Shown one piece after another: positions 7,515-14,517 of a DNA stretch of 15,049 nucleotides. The notes below the pieces were generated by a model that worked only from the letters and a program-made list of their open reading frames with translations, was not told the origin of the DNA and ran no database searches. Each line of letters starts with the position of its first letter. The first letter of the stretch is position 1. Position numbers and translations under genes: made by a program. Origin of the DNA: HGM11368 sp051883395 (lineage in GTDB: Bacteria; Bacillota; Clostridia; Christensenellales; UBA3700); the NCBI GenBank assembly GCA_051883395.1, contig JBJETQ010000035.1:1-15049 (forward strand), given 5' to 3'.

Positions 7515-9254
7515 CTATTTGTTTTTTGCTAATTGAATATATTGCCCAATCAACAGCTTTCTCGTTTCTTCATTTTCTTCTTTGTCAATCATTTCCGACA
7601 ACGCTTTGAGTTTTTGCTGATTGGTAGTCTTCAAAATTTTGGCAAGACAGCCGTTGAAATGCGCAAGGGCAACTTCGTCGCTCACTTTGCTGCCTGCCGC
7701 CAATATTTCTCTCACTTCCGGGTTGTTTTCTTCCTGAGCCGACAGGTCGTCGAGATTGACGTTGCCAATACCTTTTGCCCTTATTGTGTCATATAGTCTG
7801 ACGTGATTTGGGTCTACAAGATACTGAGTCAGATCTTCGCTACATTCCACGCCTTCCACACCGCCGTACAGGGCATACAGCACAAAGCGCACCGCTTCGT
7901 CAAAAGAATTGCCTTTTTTTCTTACGATAGTTTTGGGTTTTATCGTTGCGCTGTCCTGCGTAACCGCATACTGCTGATATAGCACGTCCCTGTTGATGGA
8001 AGTATATTCGACCACTATCGGAATATAGGCTTCGATTTGAGCAGGGTTGCCCAGTTCTTTGAGAATTTTCATTGCTTCGACGGCATATTTGCCCTTGCCT
8101 TCTGCCGTAGACAAATCAAAACCTTCTGCAAGTTTTCTCAGTCTGAATTCAAAGAGCGGCAATGCCTGCATCATAAGAGTCATATAGCTCTCTCTGCCGT
8201 ATTTTTTGATATACTCGTCGGGGTCAAGTCCTTCCGGCAGCGACATAACCTTGACGTTAAGCCCTGCTTTGTACAAAATATCCAGTCCCCTGACAGTTGC
8301 TTTTTGTCCCGCCGCATCGCCGTCGTAGCAGATTATCACGTTATCCACGTATCGTTTGATAAGTCTGGCTTGTTTCTCCGTCAAAGCAGTTCCCATAGAC
8401 GCCATAGCGTTGTGAATACCTGCCTGATAAAGAGCTATAACGTCCATATAGCCTTCTACCATGATTATTGTGTTTACGCTTTCTTTCATCTGCAACTTTT
8501 TGACGTTATTTTGTCCAAAAAGCTCGTTGGATTTATTAAAAATAATAGTTTCTTTGGTGTTTTTATATTTTGGCTGATGGTCGTTGTCGACTATTCTTCT
8601 TCCGCCAAAAGCCACAACCTGTTTGAGATTGTTGACGATAGGCACAATCACTCTGCCTGCCAATGCGTCAAAGCACTTGCCGTCTTTCATCTCCGCCACG
8701 CCTGCGTCAATCATTTCCTGCTGTTTAAAGCCCTTTGACGCAAGATATGCGATAAGTTGGTTGTATCCCAAAGAATATCCCAGACCAAAAGCGGTAACGG
8801 TACTGCCCGACAGTCCCCTGCTTGTCCAGTAAGACAAAGCCGCCGCACCTTGTTGACTCATGAGATTATCGTGATAGTATTTTGCGGTAAGGCGCATAAG
8901 TTCGTAGAGCCTGTCCTTATGTCGCTTGACGTTGCCGTCGTTATCCCCGTTTCTTTCAAATACGGGTATGGAGACGTTGTACATATCGGCAAGAATACGC
9001 AAAGCGCCCATAAAATCGGTATGCTCTATCTCCATCACAAAGGCTATGGCGTCTCCGCCCACGTGGCAACCGAAACAATGATAAGAATTGCGTTCTTCAC
9101 TCACGCAAAAAGAAGGGGTTTTTTCGTGATGAAAAGGACAGCAAGCCCACAGTCTTCCGCCCTTAGGCGTAAGCGTAACGTACTTGCCTACCACGTCGGC
9201 TATGTTGATGCGGGACTTAAAGTCGTCCAGCCATGCTGAAAAATTTTCTGCCAT
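7515..9254 (-). CDS. dnaG: DNA primase
   Basis: Synthesises RNA primers at the replication fork in contact with DnaB-type helicase. The 579-residue product from ATG 9254 has an N-terminal CHC2 zinc ribbon (Cys39, His42, Cys60, Cys63 in CPFHHEKTPSF and HCFGCHVGGD) and a catalytic core with the AFGGRRI stretch. Its TOPRIM fold has Glu267 in MVEGYMD and the DGD acidic pair (Asp311, Asp313 in CYDGDAAG). A helicase-interaction C-terminus follows. The start is uncertain: GGAG (9267-9270) is six bases from a GTG at 9260 but 12 from ATG 9254, so GTG 9260 (two extra residues) may be used. A farther TTG at 9272 has no ribosome site. It is the first gene of the operon running to 3653 or 3011. Confidence 0.96.
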   Translation of the reverse strand: MAENFSAWLDDFKSRINIADVVGKYVTLTPKGGRLWACCPFHHEKTPSFCVSEERNSYHCFGCHVGGDAIAFVMEIEHTDFMGALRILADMYNVSIPVFERNGDNDGNVKRHKDRLYELMRLTAKYYHDNLMSQQGAAALSYWTSRGLSGSTVTAFGLGYSLGYNQLIAYLASKGFKQQEMIDAGVAEMKDGKCFDALAGRVIVPIVNNLKQVVAFGGRRIVDNDHQPKYKNTKETIIFNKSNELFGQNNVKKLQMKESVNTIIMVEGYMDVIALYQAGIHNAMASMGTALTEKQARLIKRYVDNVIICYDGDAAGQKATVRGLDILYKAGLNVKVMSLPEGLDPDEYIKKYGRESYMTLMMQALPLFEFRLRKLAEGFDLSTAEGKGKYAVEAMKILKELGNPAQIEAYIPIVVEYTSINRDVLYQQYAVTQDSATIKPKTIVRKKGNSFDEAVRFVLYALYGGVEGVECSEDLTQYLVDPNHVRLYDTIRAKGIGNVNLDDLSAQEENNPEVREILAAGSKVSDEVALAHFNGCLAKILKTTNQQKLKALSEMIDKEENEETRKLLIGQYIQLAKNK

Positions 9255-9274
9255 TGCCACAATACTCTCCAATT

Positions 9275-9280
9275 ATTATA
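9275..9280 (-). promoter_or_regulatory. Candidate -10 element for the dnaG operon
   Basis: On the - strand a perfect TATAAT occupies 9280-9275, but the sequence 17 bp upstream (GGAAAA) is a poor -35. Initiation would fall near 9268, almost at the GGAG ribosome site, giving a leader of about 8-15 nt. A second, weaker TATAAA lies farther up (9336-9341, - strand). I cannot choose between them. The rest of the 9273-9498 gap is AT-rich. Confidence 0.35.
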
Positions 9281-9419
9281 TACGACGGTTTTTCAATTTT
9301 TCCTAAAAAATTTAATTATTAACTTTTTTTATTAATTTATACCGTGCAAAAAAGATATTTTTTGCTTTTAATGTTTTAATATGTTGTTCTATGCTTGTGT
9401 CGGAATTTATACAAAACCT

Positions 9420-9431
9420 GACTTTCAAGTC
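9420..9431. repeat. Short palindrome upstream of the dgt promoter
   Basis: GACTT-TC-AAGTC is a perfect inverted repeat with 5-bp arms, followed after two bases by another AAGTC-like half (AAAGTC). It lies 32 bp upstream of the dgt -35 and is a possible regulator site, but is short enough to be chance. Confidence 0.25.
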
Positions 9432-9463
9432 AAAAGTCTACATATCGCCCTACGTTTTCCTTA

Positions 9464-9492
9464 TTGACTATCAACGGCATTTGAGATAAAAT
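9464..9492 (+). promoter_or_regulatory. Sigma-A promoter of dgt, positioned for a leaderless mRNA
   Basis: TTGACT (9464-9469, 5 of 6) and TAAAAT (9487-9492, 5 of 6) are separated by exactly 17 bp. The last -10 base is six bases before the dgt ATG at 9499, so the expected start falls on or within a base or two of the A of the ATG. No Shine-Dalgarno of normal position exists; only AGAG, two bases from the ATG. Confidence 0.7.
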
Positions 9493-9498
9493 AGAGTT

Positions 9499-10506
9499 AT
9501 GGAAAACATCAGACAAAGAATAGAAGCATTAGAAAAGGCCACTCTCAGTCCTTACGCATGTCTGTCGGCAAACACCAAAGGCAGAGATTACCCTTGCACG
9601 CCCAACGATATGCGTACCGAATTTCAGAGAGACAGAGACAGGATTATTCACAGCAAAGCATTCCGCCGTCTCAAACACAAGACGCAGGTATTTCTCTCGC
9701 CCGAAGGCGACCACTACCGCACGAGACTCACGCACACTCTCGAAGTTTCGCAGATTGGCAGAACAATCGCCCGTGCTTTGCGACTCAACGAAGATTTGGT
9801 AGAAGCCTGCACGCTGGGACACGATTTGGGACACACTCCATTCGGTCATGCGGGAGAAGCCGTTCTTAACGATCTCGTCGAAGGCGGTTTCGTACACTCC
9901 CAACATTCCCGACGAGTTGTCGAATTGTTGGAAAACGACGGCAAAGGTCTCAATCTGACGTACGAAGTCAGAGACGGTATTGCCAATCACAAATATCACG
10001 ACGTCGCCTGCACTCTGGAAGGTCAAATCGTCAAATTCGCAGACAGGTTTGCATACATCAATCACGATATAGAAGACGCTACACGTGGCGGAATAATAAC
10101 CGAAGCCGACTTGCCTAAGGATTGTGTGGAATTGCTGGGACACAGCAAGGGAGAGCGTATCAACAATCTCATTACCGACATGGTACTGACAAGCTACGAC
10201 CAACCTTTTATTGCCCAGTCCGACGACTTCAAGGCCATGACGGAAAAGCTCCATTCCTTTATGTTCGACGCCGTTTATCTCAACGACAACGCCAAGCATG
10301 AAGAAAAGAAAGCCAAAGAGATGTTAGTGCTGGTATTCGAGCATTTTTACAAACATCCCGACAAGATGCCCGACTTCTATCGTTCTCTGCTCGATTCTTA
10401 TCCGCTCGACAGAGTGGTATGCGATTACGTCAGCTCATTTACCGACAGATATTGCATCAACGTTTTCAGTAGCATCTATATTCCAAGCGGCTGGAATAAG
10501 TATTGA
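9499..10506 (+). CDS. dgt: Deoxyguanosinetriphosphate triphosphohydrolase-like HD protein
   Basis: Member of the HD-domain dNTP triphosphohydrolase family, which splits dNTPs to nucleoside and triphosphate and so trims dNTP pools. The 335-residue length matches the Clostridial form. The HD metal ligands are His79 (TRLTHTLEV), His108-Asp109 (GHDLGHTPFGH) and Asp182 (FADRFAYINHD). The N-terminal RDRIIHSKAFRRLKHKTQVF and the C-terminal TDRYCINVF are family hallmarks. The start at 9499 is kept because the N-terminal residues align with what I expect of relatives (LSPYACLS...), although it lacks a ribosome site. It is divergent from dnaG, whereas relatives often place dgt directly upstream in the same direction. 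Exact substrate preference is unknown. Confidence 0.93.
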   Translation: MENIRQRIEALEKATLSPYACLSANTKGRDYPCTPNDMRTEFQRDRDRIIHSKAFRRLKHKTQVFLSPEGDHYRTRLTHTLEVSQIGRTIARALRLNEDLVEACTLGHDLGHTPFGHAGEAVLNDLVEGGFVHSQHSRRVVELLENDGKGLNLTYEVRDGIANHKYHDVACTLEGQIVKFADRFAYINHDIEDATRGGIITEADLPKDCVELLGHSKGERINNLITDMVLTSYDQPFIAQSDDFKAMTEKLHSFMFDAVYLNDNAKHEEKKAKEMLVLVFEHFYKHPDKMPDFYRSLLDSYPLDRVVCDYVSSFTDRYCINVFSSIYIPSGWNKY

Positions 10507-10556
10507 AAAGTCGATACATATCGCAAAAATTTATTTTATCGCATCATATCAATCTC

Positions 10557-10591
10557 AAAAAAAGAACGGGCTTTCTGCCCGTTCGTTTTTT
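10557..10591. terminator. Perfect bidirectional terminator between dgt and ilvE
   Basis: GAACGGGC (10564-10571) pairs without mismatch with GCCCGTTC (10577-10584) around the 5-nt loop TTTCT. On the + strand it is followed by G and six T (10586-10591), ending dgt. On the - strand it is followed by seven T (complement of A 10557-10563), ending ilvE, whose stop is at 10609. Confidence 0.95.
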
Positions 10592-10608
10592 ATCAGTTTT
10601 CGTTTGAC

Positions 10609-11664
10609 TTATTTGATTTCCGTTATCCAGCCAAATTCGTCAGGGTATCTTTCGTTCTGAATTCCGGTAATTCTGTCATACAAAAATTCGGTGATAGGAC
10701 CCATTTCGGCATTGTTGACAACCATATCCACGCCCTTGTATCCGATTACGCCGACAGGAGAAATAACGGCAGCGGTACCCGAGCCAAAGCTCTCTTTGAG
10801 TTGACCGTTGTTATACGCTTCTACGATTTCGTCCATCGATATTCTTCTCTCGCTTATCTTGTAACCGTATTTTTTGAGAACCTGAATACAGGAGTTACGA
10901 GTGATGCCCGGCAGTATGCTGCCTACGAGCGCAGGAGTAACGACTTCGTCGCCAATGACAAAAAACATATTCATGCTGCCTACTTCTTCGACGTACTTAT
11001 GCTCGTTGGAGTCAAGCCACAATGCCTGGTCATAGCCGAGTTTGTTGGCTCTCTCGCCCGCATACAACGAAGCTGCATAGTTGCCCATACACTTAGCCTC
11101 TCCCGTTCCGCCCAAAGGCGCTCTTACGTAATGTTCTTCCACGAGAATTTTTGTAGGTTTCATTCCGTTGGCATAATAGGAGCCGACAGGCGACAAAATA
11201 ATGAAAAATTTATATTTGTGGCTGGCATGCACACCCAAAACTTCTTCGTTGGCAATCATAGTAGGTCTTATGTACAATGCCGTACCCGGCTCGGTAGGAA
11301 TCCAGTCAGCTTCCAGCTTGATGAGTTCAAACAAAGCTTTCTTGACCTTTTCGCTGTCAAAGGTAGGCATACACATACGCTCTGCGCTTCTGTTCATACG
11401 CTTGAAGTTGTCGTCGATACGGAATACGGTAATCTTGCCTTCTTTGTTTTTGTATGCCTTAGCGCCTTCAAAAATGCCTTGCGCATAGTGAAGAACGTTG
11501 CAGGCAGGAGCCATTTCAAACGGTGCGTAAGGTACTATTTCAGGTTCCTTCCAAGCGCCGTCTTCATAGTCCATCACCAACATATGGTCGGTAAAATATT
11601 TGCCGAAGCCAAGTTTGGTAAAATCGGGTTTTGCTTTAAGGTTTGTACTTTTTATGATTTTCAT
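10609..11664 (-). CDS. ilvE: Branched-chain amino acid aminotransferase (class IV, type II)
   Basis: A PLP enzyme exchanging amino groups between leucine, isoleucine or valine and 2-oxoglutarate, the last biosynthetic or first degradative step. The 351-residue length and motifs match the longer, eukaryote-like BCAT subgroup: HYAQGIFEGAKAY (59-71), the PLP-binding Lys191 in GEAKCMGNYAASL, EVGSMNMFF (227-235), LPGITRNS (251-258), and FGSGTAAVISPVG (293-305). AGAGGTG (11670-11676) is five bases before the ATG. It follows yigZ by 15 bp and has no ilv/leu neighbours here, so it is probably transcribed from the tyrS promoter. I see no T-box or leader peptide for branched-chain control. Confidence 0.95.
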   Translation of the reverse strand: MKIIKSTNLKAKPDFTKLGFGKYFTDHMLVMDYEDGAWKEPEIVPYAPFEMAPACNVLHYAQGIFEGAKAYKNKEGKITVFRIDDNFKRMNRSAERMCMPTFDSEKVKKALFELIKLEADWIPTEPGTALYIRPTMIANEEVLGVHASHKYKFFIILSPVGSYYANGMKPTKILVEEHYVRAPLGGTGEAKCMGNYAASLYAGERANKLGYDQALWLDSNEHKYVEEVGSMNMFFVIGDEVVTPALVGSILPGITRNSCIQVLKKYGYKISERRISMDEIVEAYNNGQLKESFGSGTAAVISPVGVIGYKGVDMVVNNAEMGPITEFLYDRITGIQNERYPDEFGWITEIK

Positions 11665-11679
11665 ATATACACCTCTGAT

Positions 11680-12315
11680 TTAGATTTCAAATTGATAATA
11701 TGCGTTGTTTTCAACGCTGATTTTTGCTCTGCCCTGCGTCAAATCTGCTATCTCTGACTGCAAAAGACAACTGTCGTTTTCGTCGACGGCAAATCTTGTA
11801 ATCACCTTGTCGTCGTATTGGGTATCCAGACAAAGACAACCGTGATTTTCCAGCAATTTGCTCAGCTTTTTGAATACTCCGTATTCACACTCTACTCTGA
11901 GTTCGTCGGCTCTTTTGTTGAGTACCGTACGAGCTTTGTCAAGAGCTTTGCTCACTCCCGAACTGTATGCCCCTACCAGACCGTTGGCACCCAGCTTTAT
12001 GCCGCCAAAATATCGTGTTACCACCGCAAGCGTCATAAGACAATTGCGTTTTTTCAACACTTCCAGCATAGGAAGCCCTGCCGTTCCCTGTGGCTCTCCG
12101 TCGTCGCTGAAACGTTGCTCCGTCGCTATATCGTTGGAAATAAAGGCATAGCAATTGTGAGTAGCGTCGGAGTATCGGCAGGTTATCTGCTTTATTTTTT
12201 CCATAGCGTCGTCGTAGTCGGATATTGGCATCAGTGTAGTGATAAAGCGAGATTTGTTTATGACCTGCTCGTCGCAAAAACACTCCTTAACGCTTACGTA
12301 TTCCTTTGCGCTCAT
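11680..12315 (-). CDS. yigZ: YigZ/IMPACT family protein
   Basis: A 211-residue member of the UPF0029 family, related to bacterial YigZ and eukaryotic IMPACT. The N-terminal domain carries the signatures SDDGEPQGTAGLPML (70-84) and VVTRYFGGIKLGANGLVGAY (98-117). The C-terminal part (about 135-205) is the smaller DUF1949-like ferredoxin-fold domain. In eukaryotes IMPACT regulates Gcn2; the bacterial function is not well established, though translation links are suspected. Its ATG overlaps the tyrS stop as ATGA (12312-12315), so it is translated by coupling with tyrS, helped by only a weak AAGGT. Confidence 0.93.
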   Translation of the reverse strand: MSAKEYVSVKECFCDEQVINKSRFITTLMPISDYDDAMEKIKQITCRYSDATHNCYAFISNDIATEQRFSDDGEPQGTAGLPMLEVLKKRNCLMTLAVVTRYFGGIKLGANGLVGAYSSGVSKALDKARTVLNKRADELRVECEYGVFKKLSKLLENHGCLCLDTQYDDKVITRFAVDENDSCLLQSEIADLTQGRAKISVENNAYYQFEI

Positions 12316-13529
12316 TGCACGCTGACCTTGACGTGAACCTTTTTACCCTTATGCAAAACAAAGCCGCCGTTTATCTGCTCGTCCGACAGACAATAATTTA
12401 TATCGGCAATCTTGTCGTCGTTGACTCTTATTCCGCCGCCTGCAACCAGTTGTCTTGCTTCACTCTTAGATTTGCAAAGTCCGAGCGTTGCCAACACGTC
12501 CACGATATTGGTTATTCCTTGTGGCAGAGTCATAGAAGGCATATTGGCGTCGTCGCCGGAAAAAGCAGCTTGCGCCTGAGCTTGAGCCTGAGCCGCCGCT
12601 TCTTTGCCATGCACTATTGCAGTAACTTCATAAGCTAGTCGTACTTTGGCGGCATTGATACGCTCGTCCTTATGGCTGCACAATTCTTCAATTTCTTCAA
12701 GCGGCATAAAAGTAAGCAACTTCATACATTTCTCTACGTCGCCGTCGTCCACGTTGCGCCAGTATTGATAGAAGTCGTAAGGCGAAGTTTTAGCGGCGTC
12801 AAGCCATACTGCGCCCTTCTGTGTCTTGCCCATCTTTTTGCCTTCCGACGTAGTGAGAAGCTGAAAAGTCATTGCAAAAGCAGGTTTACCTTCCTTTCTT
12901 CTTATCAAATCTGCGCCTGCCAGCATGTTTGACCATTGGTCGTCTCCGCCGCATTCCAGCACGCAGCCGTAATTGCGGAAAAGATGCAAAAAGTCATACG
13001 CCTGCATGAGCATATAGTTGAATTCCAAAAAAGACAAGCCCTTTTCCATACGGGTCTTAAAACATTCCGCCGTCAGCATTTTGTTGACGGAAAAGTTTGC
13101 GCCTATCTCTCTCAAAAAACCTATGTAGTTGAGATTGTCAAGCCAATCGGCATTGTTGAGCATCACGGCGGCATTGTCTCCTTCAAAGGAGAAAAATCTG
13201 GACATCTGCACCTTAAAGCACTCGCAGTTGTGTCTGATGACGTCGTCGGTCATCATCTGTCTCATATCCGTTCTGCCCGAAGGGTCGCCTATCTTAGCCG
13301 TGCCGCCGCCGATAAGAACGATGGGCTTGTGTCCTGCCTTTTGCATGTGGCTCATTGCCATAAGCGCAAGAAAGTGTCCCACGTGCAAACTGTCGGCAGT
13401 AGGGTCAAAACCTATATAAAAAGGCACGCTCTCCTTGCCGAGCAATTCATACAAGTCGTCTTCATAGACGGTCTGTTTGATAAACCCTCTCGCTCTGAGC
13501 GTATCCATAATATTAGTTTTGATTTCCAT
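12312..13529 (-). CDS. tyrS: Tyrosyl-tRNA synthetase
   Basis: Class I synthetase charging tRNA-Tyr. The 405-residue product has the Rossmann catalytic domain with Tyr-binding GFDPTADSLHVGH (40-52; HVGH is the HIGH motif), GDDQW (195-199), and the KMSKS loop as KMGKT (232-236). A helical anticodon domain follows, then a C-terminal S4 RNA-binding domain (about 342-402; SKSEARQLVAGGGIRVN). AGGAG is seven bases from ATG 13529. A short Ala-Gln run (AQAQAQAQ, 313-320) occupies the helix before the S4 linker. Many Firmicute tyrS genes have a T-box leader; this one does not appear to. It is first in the tyrS-yigZ-ilvE unit. Confidence 0.97.
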   Translation of the reverse strand: MEIKTNIMDTLRARGFIKQTVYEDDLYELLGKESVPFYIGFDPTADSLHVGHFLALMAMSHMQKAGHKPIVLIGGGTAKIGDPSGRTDMRQMMTDDVIRHNCECFKVQMSRFFSFEGDNAAVMLNNADWLDNLNYIGFLREIGANFSVNKMLTAECFKTRMEKGLSFLEFNYMLMQAYDFLHLFRNYGCVLECGGDDQWSNMLAGADLIRRKEGKPAFAMTFQLLTTSEGKKMGKTQKGAVWLDAAKTSPYDFYQYWRNVDDGDVEKCMKLLTFMPLEEIEELCSHKDERINAAKVRLAYEVTAIVHGKEAAAQAQAQAQAAFSGDDANMPSMTLPQGITNIVDVLATLGLCKSKSEARQLVAGGGIRVNDDKIADINYCLSDEQINGGFVLHKGKKVHVKVSVQ

Positions 13530-13567
13530 AATGCGTCTCCTGTTGCTGATTGTTGCTATTGATAAAG

Positions 13568-13596
13568 ATTATATCACTAACAAAAAGCAAAGTAAA
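13568..13596 (-). promoter_or_regulatory. Sigma-A promoter of tyrS-yigZ-ilvE
   Basis: On the - strand TTTACT (13596-13591) and a perfect TATAAT (13573-13568) are 17 bp apart. The start would be near 13561, giving a leader of about 32 nt that is too short for a T-box. AGGAG follows just before the tyrS start. Confidence 0.65.
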
Positions 13597-13671
13597 CGCT
13601 TTGGGCGATTTCTTATTCAAAAATTTGCTTATTTCGCATTTTTTATCGCACAAAAAATCTCAAAACAAAAA

Positions 13672-13687
13672 TATATGGTCGCATATA
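13672..13687. repeat. Inverted repeat in the tyrS/NifU-like divergent region
   Basis: TATATG-GTCG-CATATA is a perfect palindrome with 6-bp arms and a 4-bp center. It lies between the two divergent promoters, 51 bp above the -35 of the NifU-like gene. It could be a dimeric regulator operator, but AT-rich arms make chance occurrence plausible. Confidence 0.3.
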
Positions 13688-13738
13688 GCGATTTTTGGAA
13701 TAAAAAAGTAAAAAATTTTTGAAACATAACGAAAACCT

Positions 13739-13767
13739 TTGATAAAATCTTGGCAATATGATATACT
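13739..13767 (+). promoter_or_regulatory. Strong extended -10 promoter of the NifU-like/GGGtGRT pair
   Basis: TTGATA (13739-13744) and TATACT (13762-13767) are 17 bp apart, each 5 of 6 to consensus. TG at 13759-13760 forms an extended -10 (TGnTATACT). The start would be near 13774. A-tracts at 13702-13707 and 13710-13715, with T 13716-13720, sit about 54-72 bases above the start and could act as an UP element. The leader carries AAGGAGGT (13793-13800), a near-perfect ribosome site. All of this points to high expression. Confidence 0.8.
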
Positions 13768-13807
13768 CGTGCTAGTAAAAAGAAAATTTTTTAAGGAGGT
13801 ATTCCTA

Positions 13808-14503
13808 ATGGAATATTCACATGAAGTCCTGAATATGTGCAATGTTGCCAAGGGCGCAAATCACGGTCCTGCTCCAATTCCGGAAGAAGGCAGATGGGTA
13901 CAATCTAAAGAAATCAAAGATATCAGCGGTTTGACCCACGGTATCGGCTGGTGCGCTCCACAACAAGGAGCCTGCAAGCTCACTCTCAACGTCAAAAACG
14001 GTATTATCGAAGAAGCTCTCGTAGAAACCATCGGTTGCTCGGGCATGACTCACTCCGCCGCTATGGCTGCCGAAATTCTTACCGGCAAGACCATTCTGGA
14101 AGCGCTTAACACCGACCTTGTATGCGACGCTATCAATACTGCAATGAGAGAACTCTTTTTGCAAATCGTATATGGTCGTACCCAATCGGCTTTCTCAGAA
14201 AACGGTTTGCCAATCGGCGCAGGTCTCGAAGATCTCGGCAAAGGTTTGCGTTCTCAGGTAGGTACTATGTACTCCACCAACGCAAAGGGCGTGAGATATC
14301 TCGAAATGGCAGAAGGCTACGTAACCCGTATCGGTCTTGACAAAGACGACACCGTCATCGGCTACGAATTTGTCAATATCGGCAAGATGATGGAAGCTAT
14401 CACCGTAGGCGGCATGAGCGCCAACGACGCACTTGCCAAGTTTACCAACAACTACGGCAGATTCAACGAAGCGGTTAAGAAAATTAACCCACGCAGAGAA
14501 TAA
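13808..14503 (+). CDS. NifU-like iron-sulfur cluster assembly scaffold protein
   Basis: A 231-residue soluble protein that I recognise as the NifU/IscU-like partner usually found beside GGGtGRT proteins. The N-terminal part holds an IscU-type core. GWCAPQQGACKLTL (Cys49, Cys56), ETIGCSGMTHSAA (Cys77) and DLVCDAIN (Cys106) sit in the order of the three cluster-ligand cysteines of IscU, and GKTILEAL matches the region after the second ligand. Beyond about residue 120 it has a distinct tail (GLPIGAGLEDLGKGLRSQVGT, MAEGYVTRIGLD, YGRFNEAVKKINPRRE) not seen in ordinary IscU. ATG 13808 is chosen because AAGGAGGT is seven bases upstream; a longer TTG reading would start inside the -35. The assembly role is inferred from homology; the target protein is unknown. 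Its neighbour begins 14 bp downstream. Confidence 0.87.
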   Translation: MEYSHEVLNMCNVAKGANHGPAPIPEEGRWVQSKEIKDISGLTHGIGWCAPQQGACKLTLNVKNGIIEEALVETIGCSGMTHSAAMAAEILTGKTILEALNTDLVCDAINTAMRELFLQIVYGRTQSAFSENGLPIGAGLEDLGKGLRSQVGTMYSTNAKGVRYLEMAEGYVTRIGLDKDDTVIGYEFVNIGKMMEAITVGGMSANDALAKFTNNYGRFNEAVKKINPRRE

Positions 14504-14517
14504 GGAGGACAACGACT

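Noticed and set aside
8037..8738. 233-codon open frame on the + strand inside dnaG
   Set aside because: Antisense to the primase core motifs, with no ribosome site or family features.
10801..11757. 318-codon open frame on the + strand opposite ilvE
   Set aside because: It lies antisense to a well-supported gene, has Phe/Val/Cys-rich content typical of reverse reading, and crosses the ilvE/yigZ junction.
12564..12599. Ala-Gln microrepeat in TyrS as an insertion or expansion
   Set aside because: TyrS proteins normally have a charged/Ala-rich helix of similar length here. The repeat looks like low-complexity drift within that helix, not extra sequence.
13530..13807. T-box riboswitch before tyrS or other structured leader
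   Set aside because: No T-box core sequence on the - strand, and the promoter at 13568-13596 leaves a leader of only about 32 nt.
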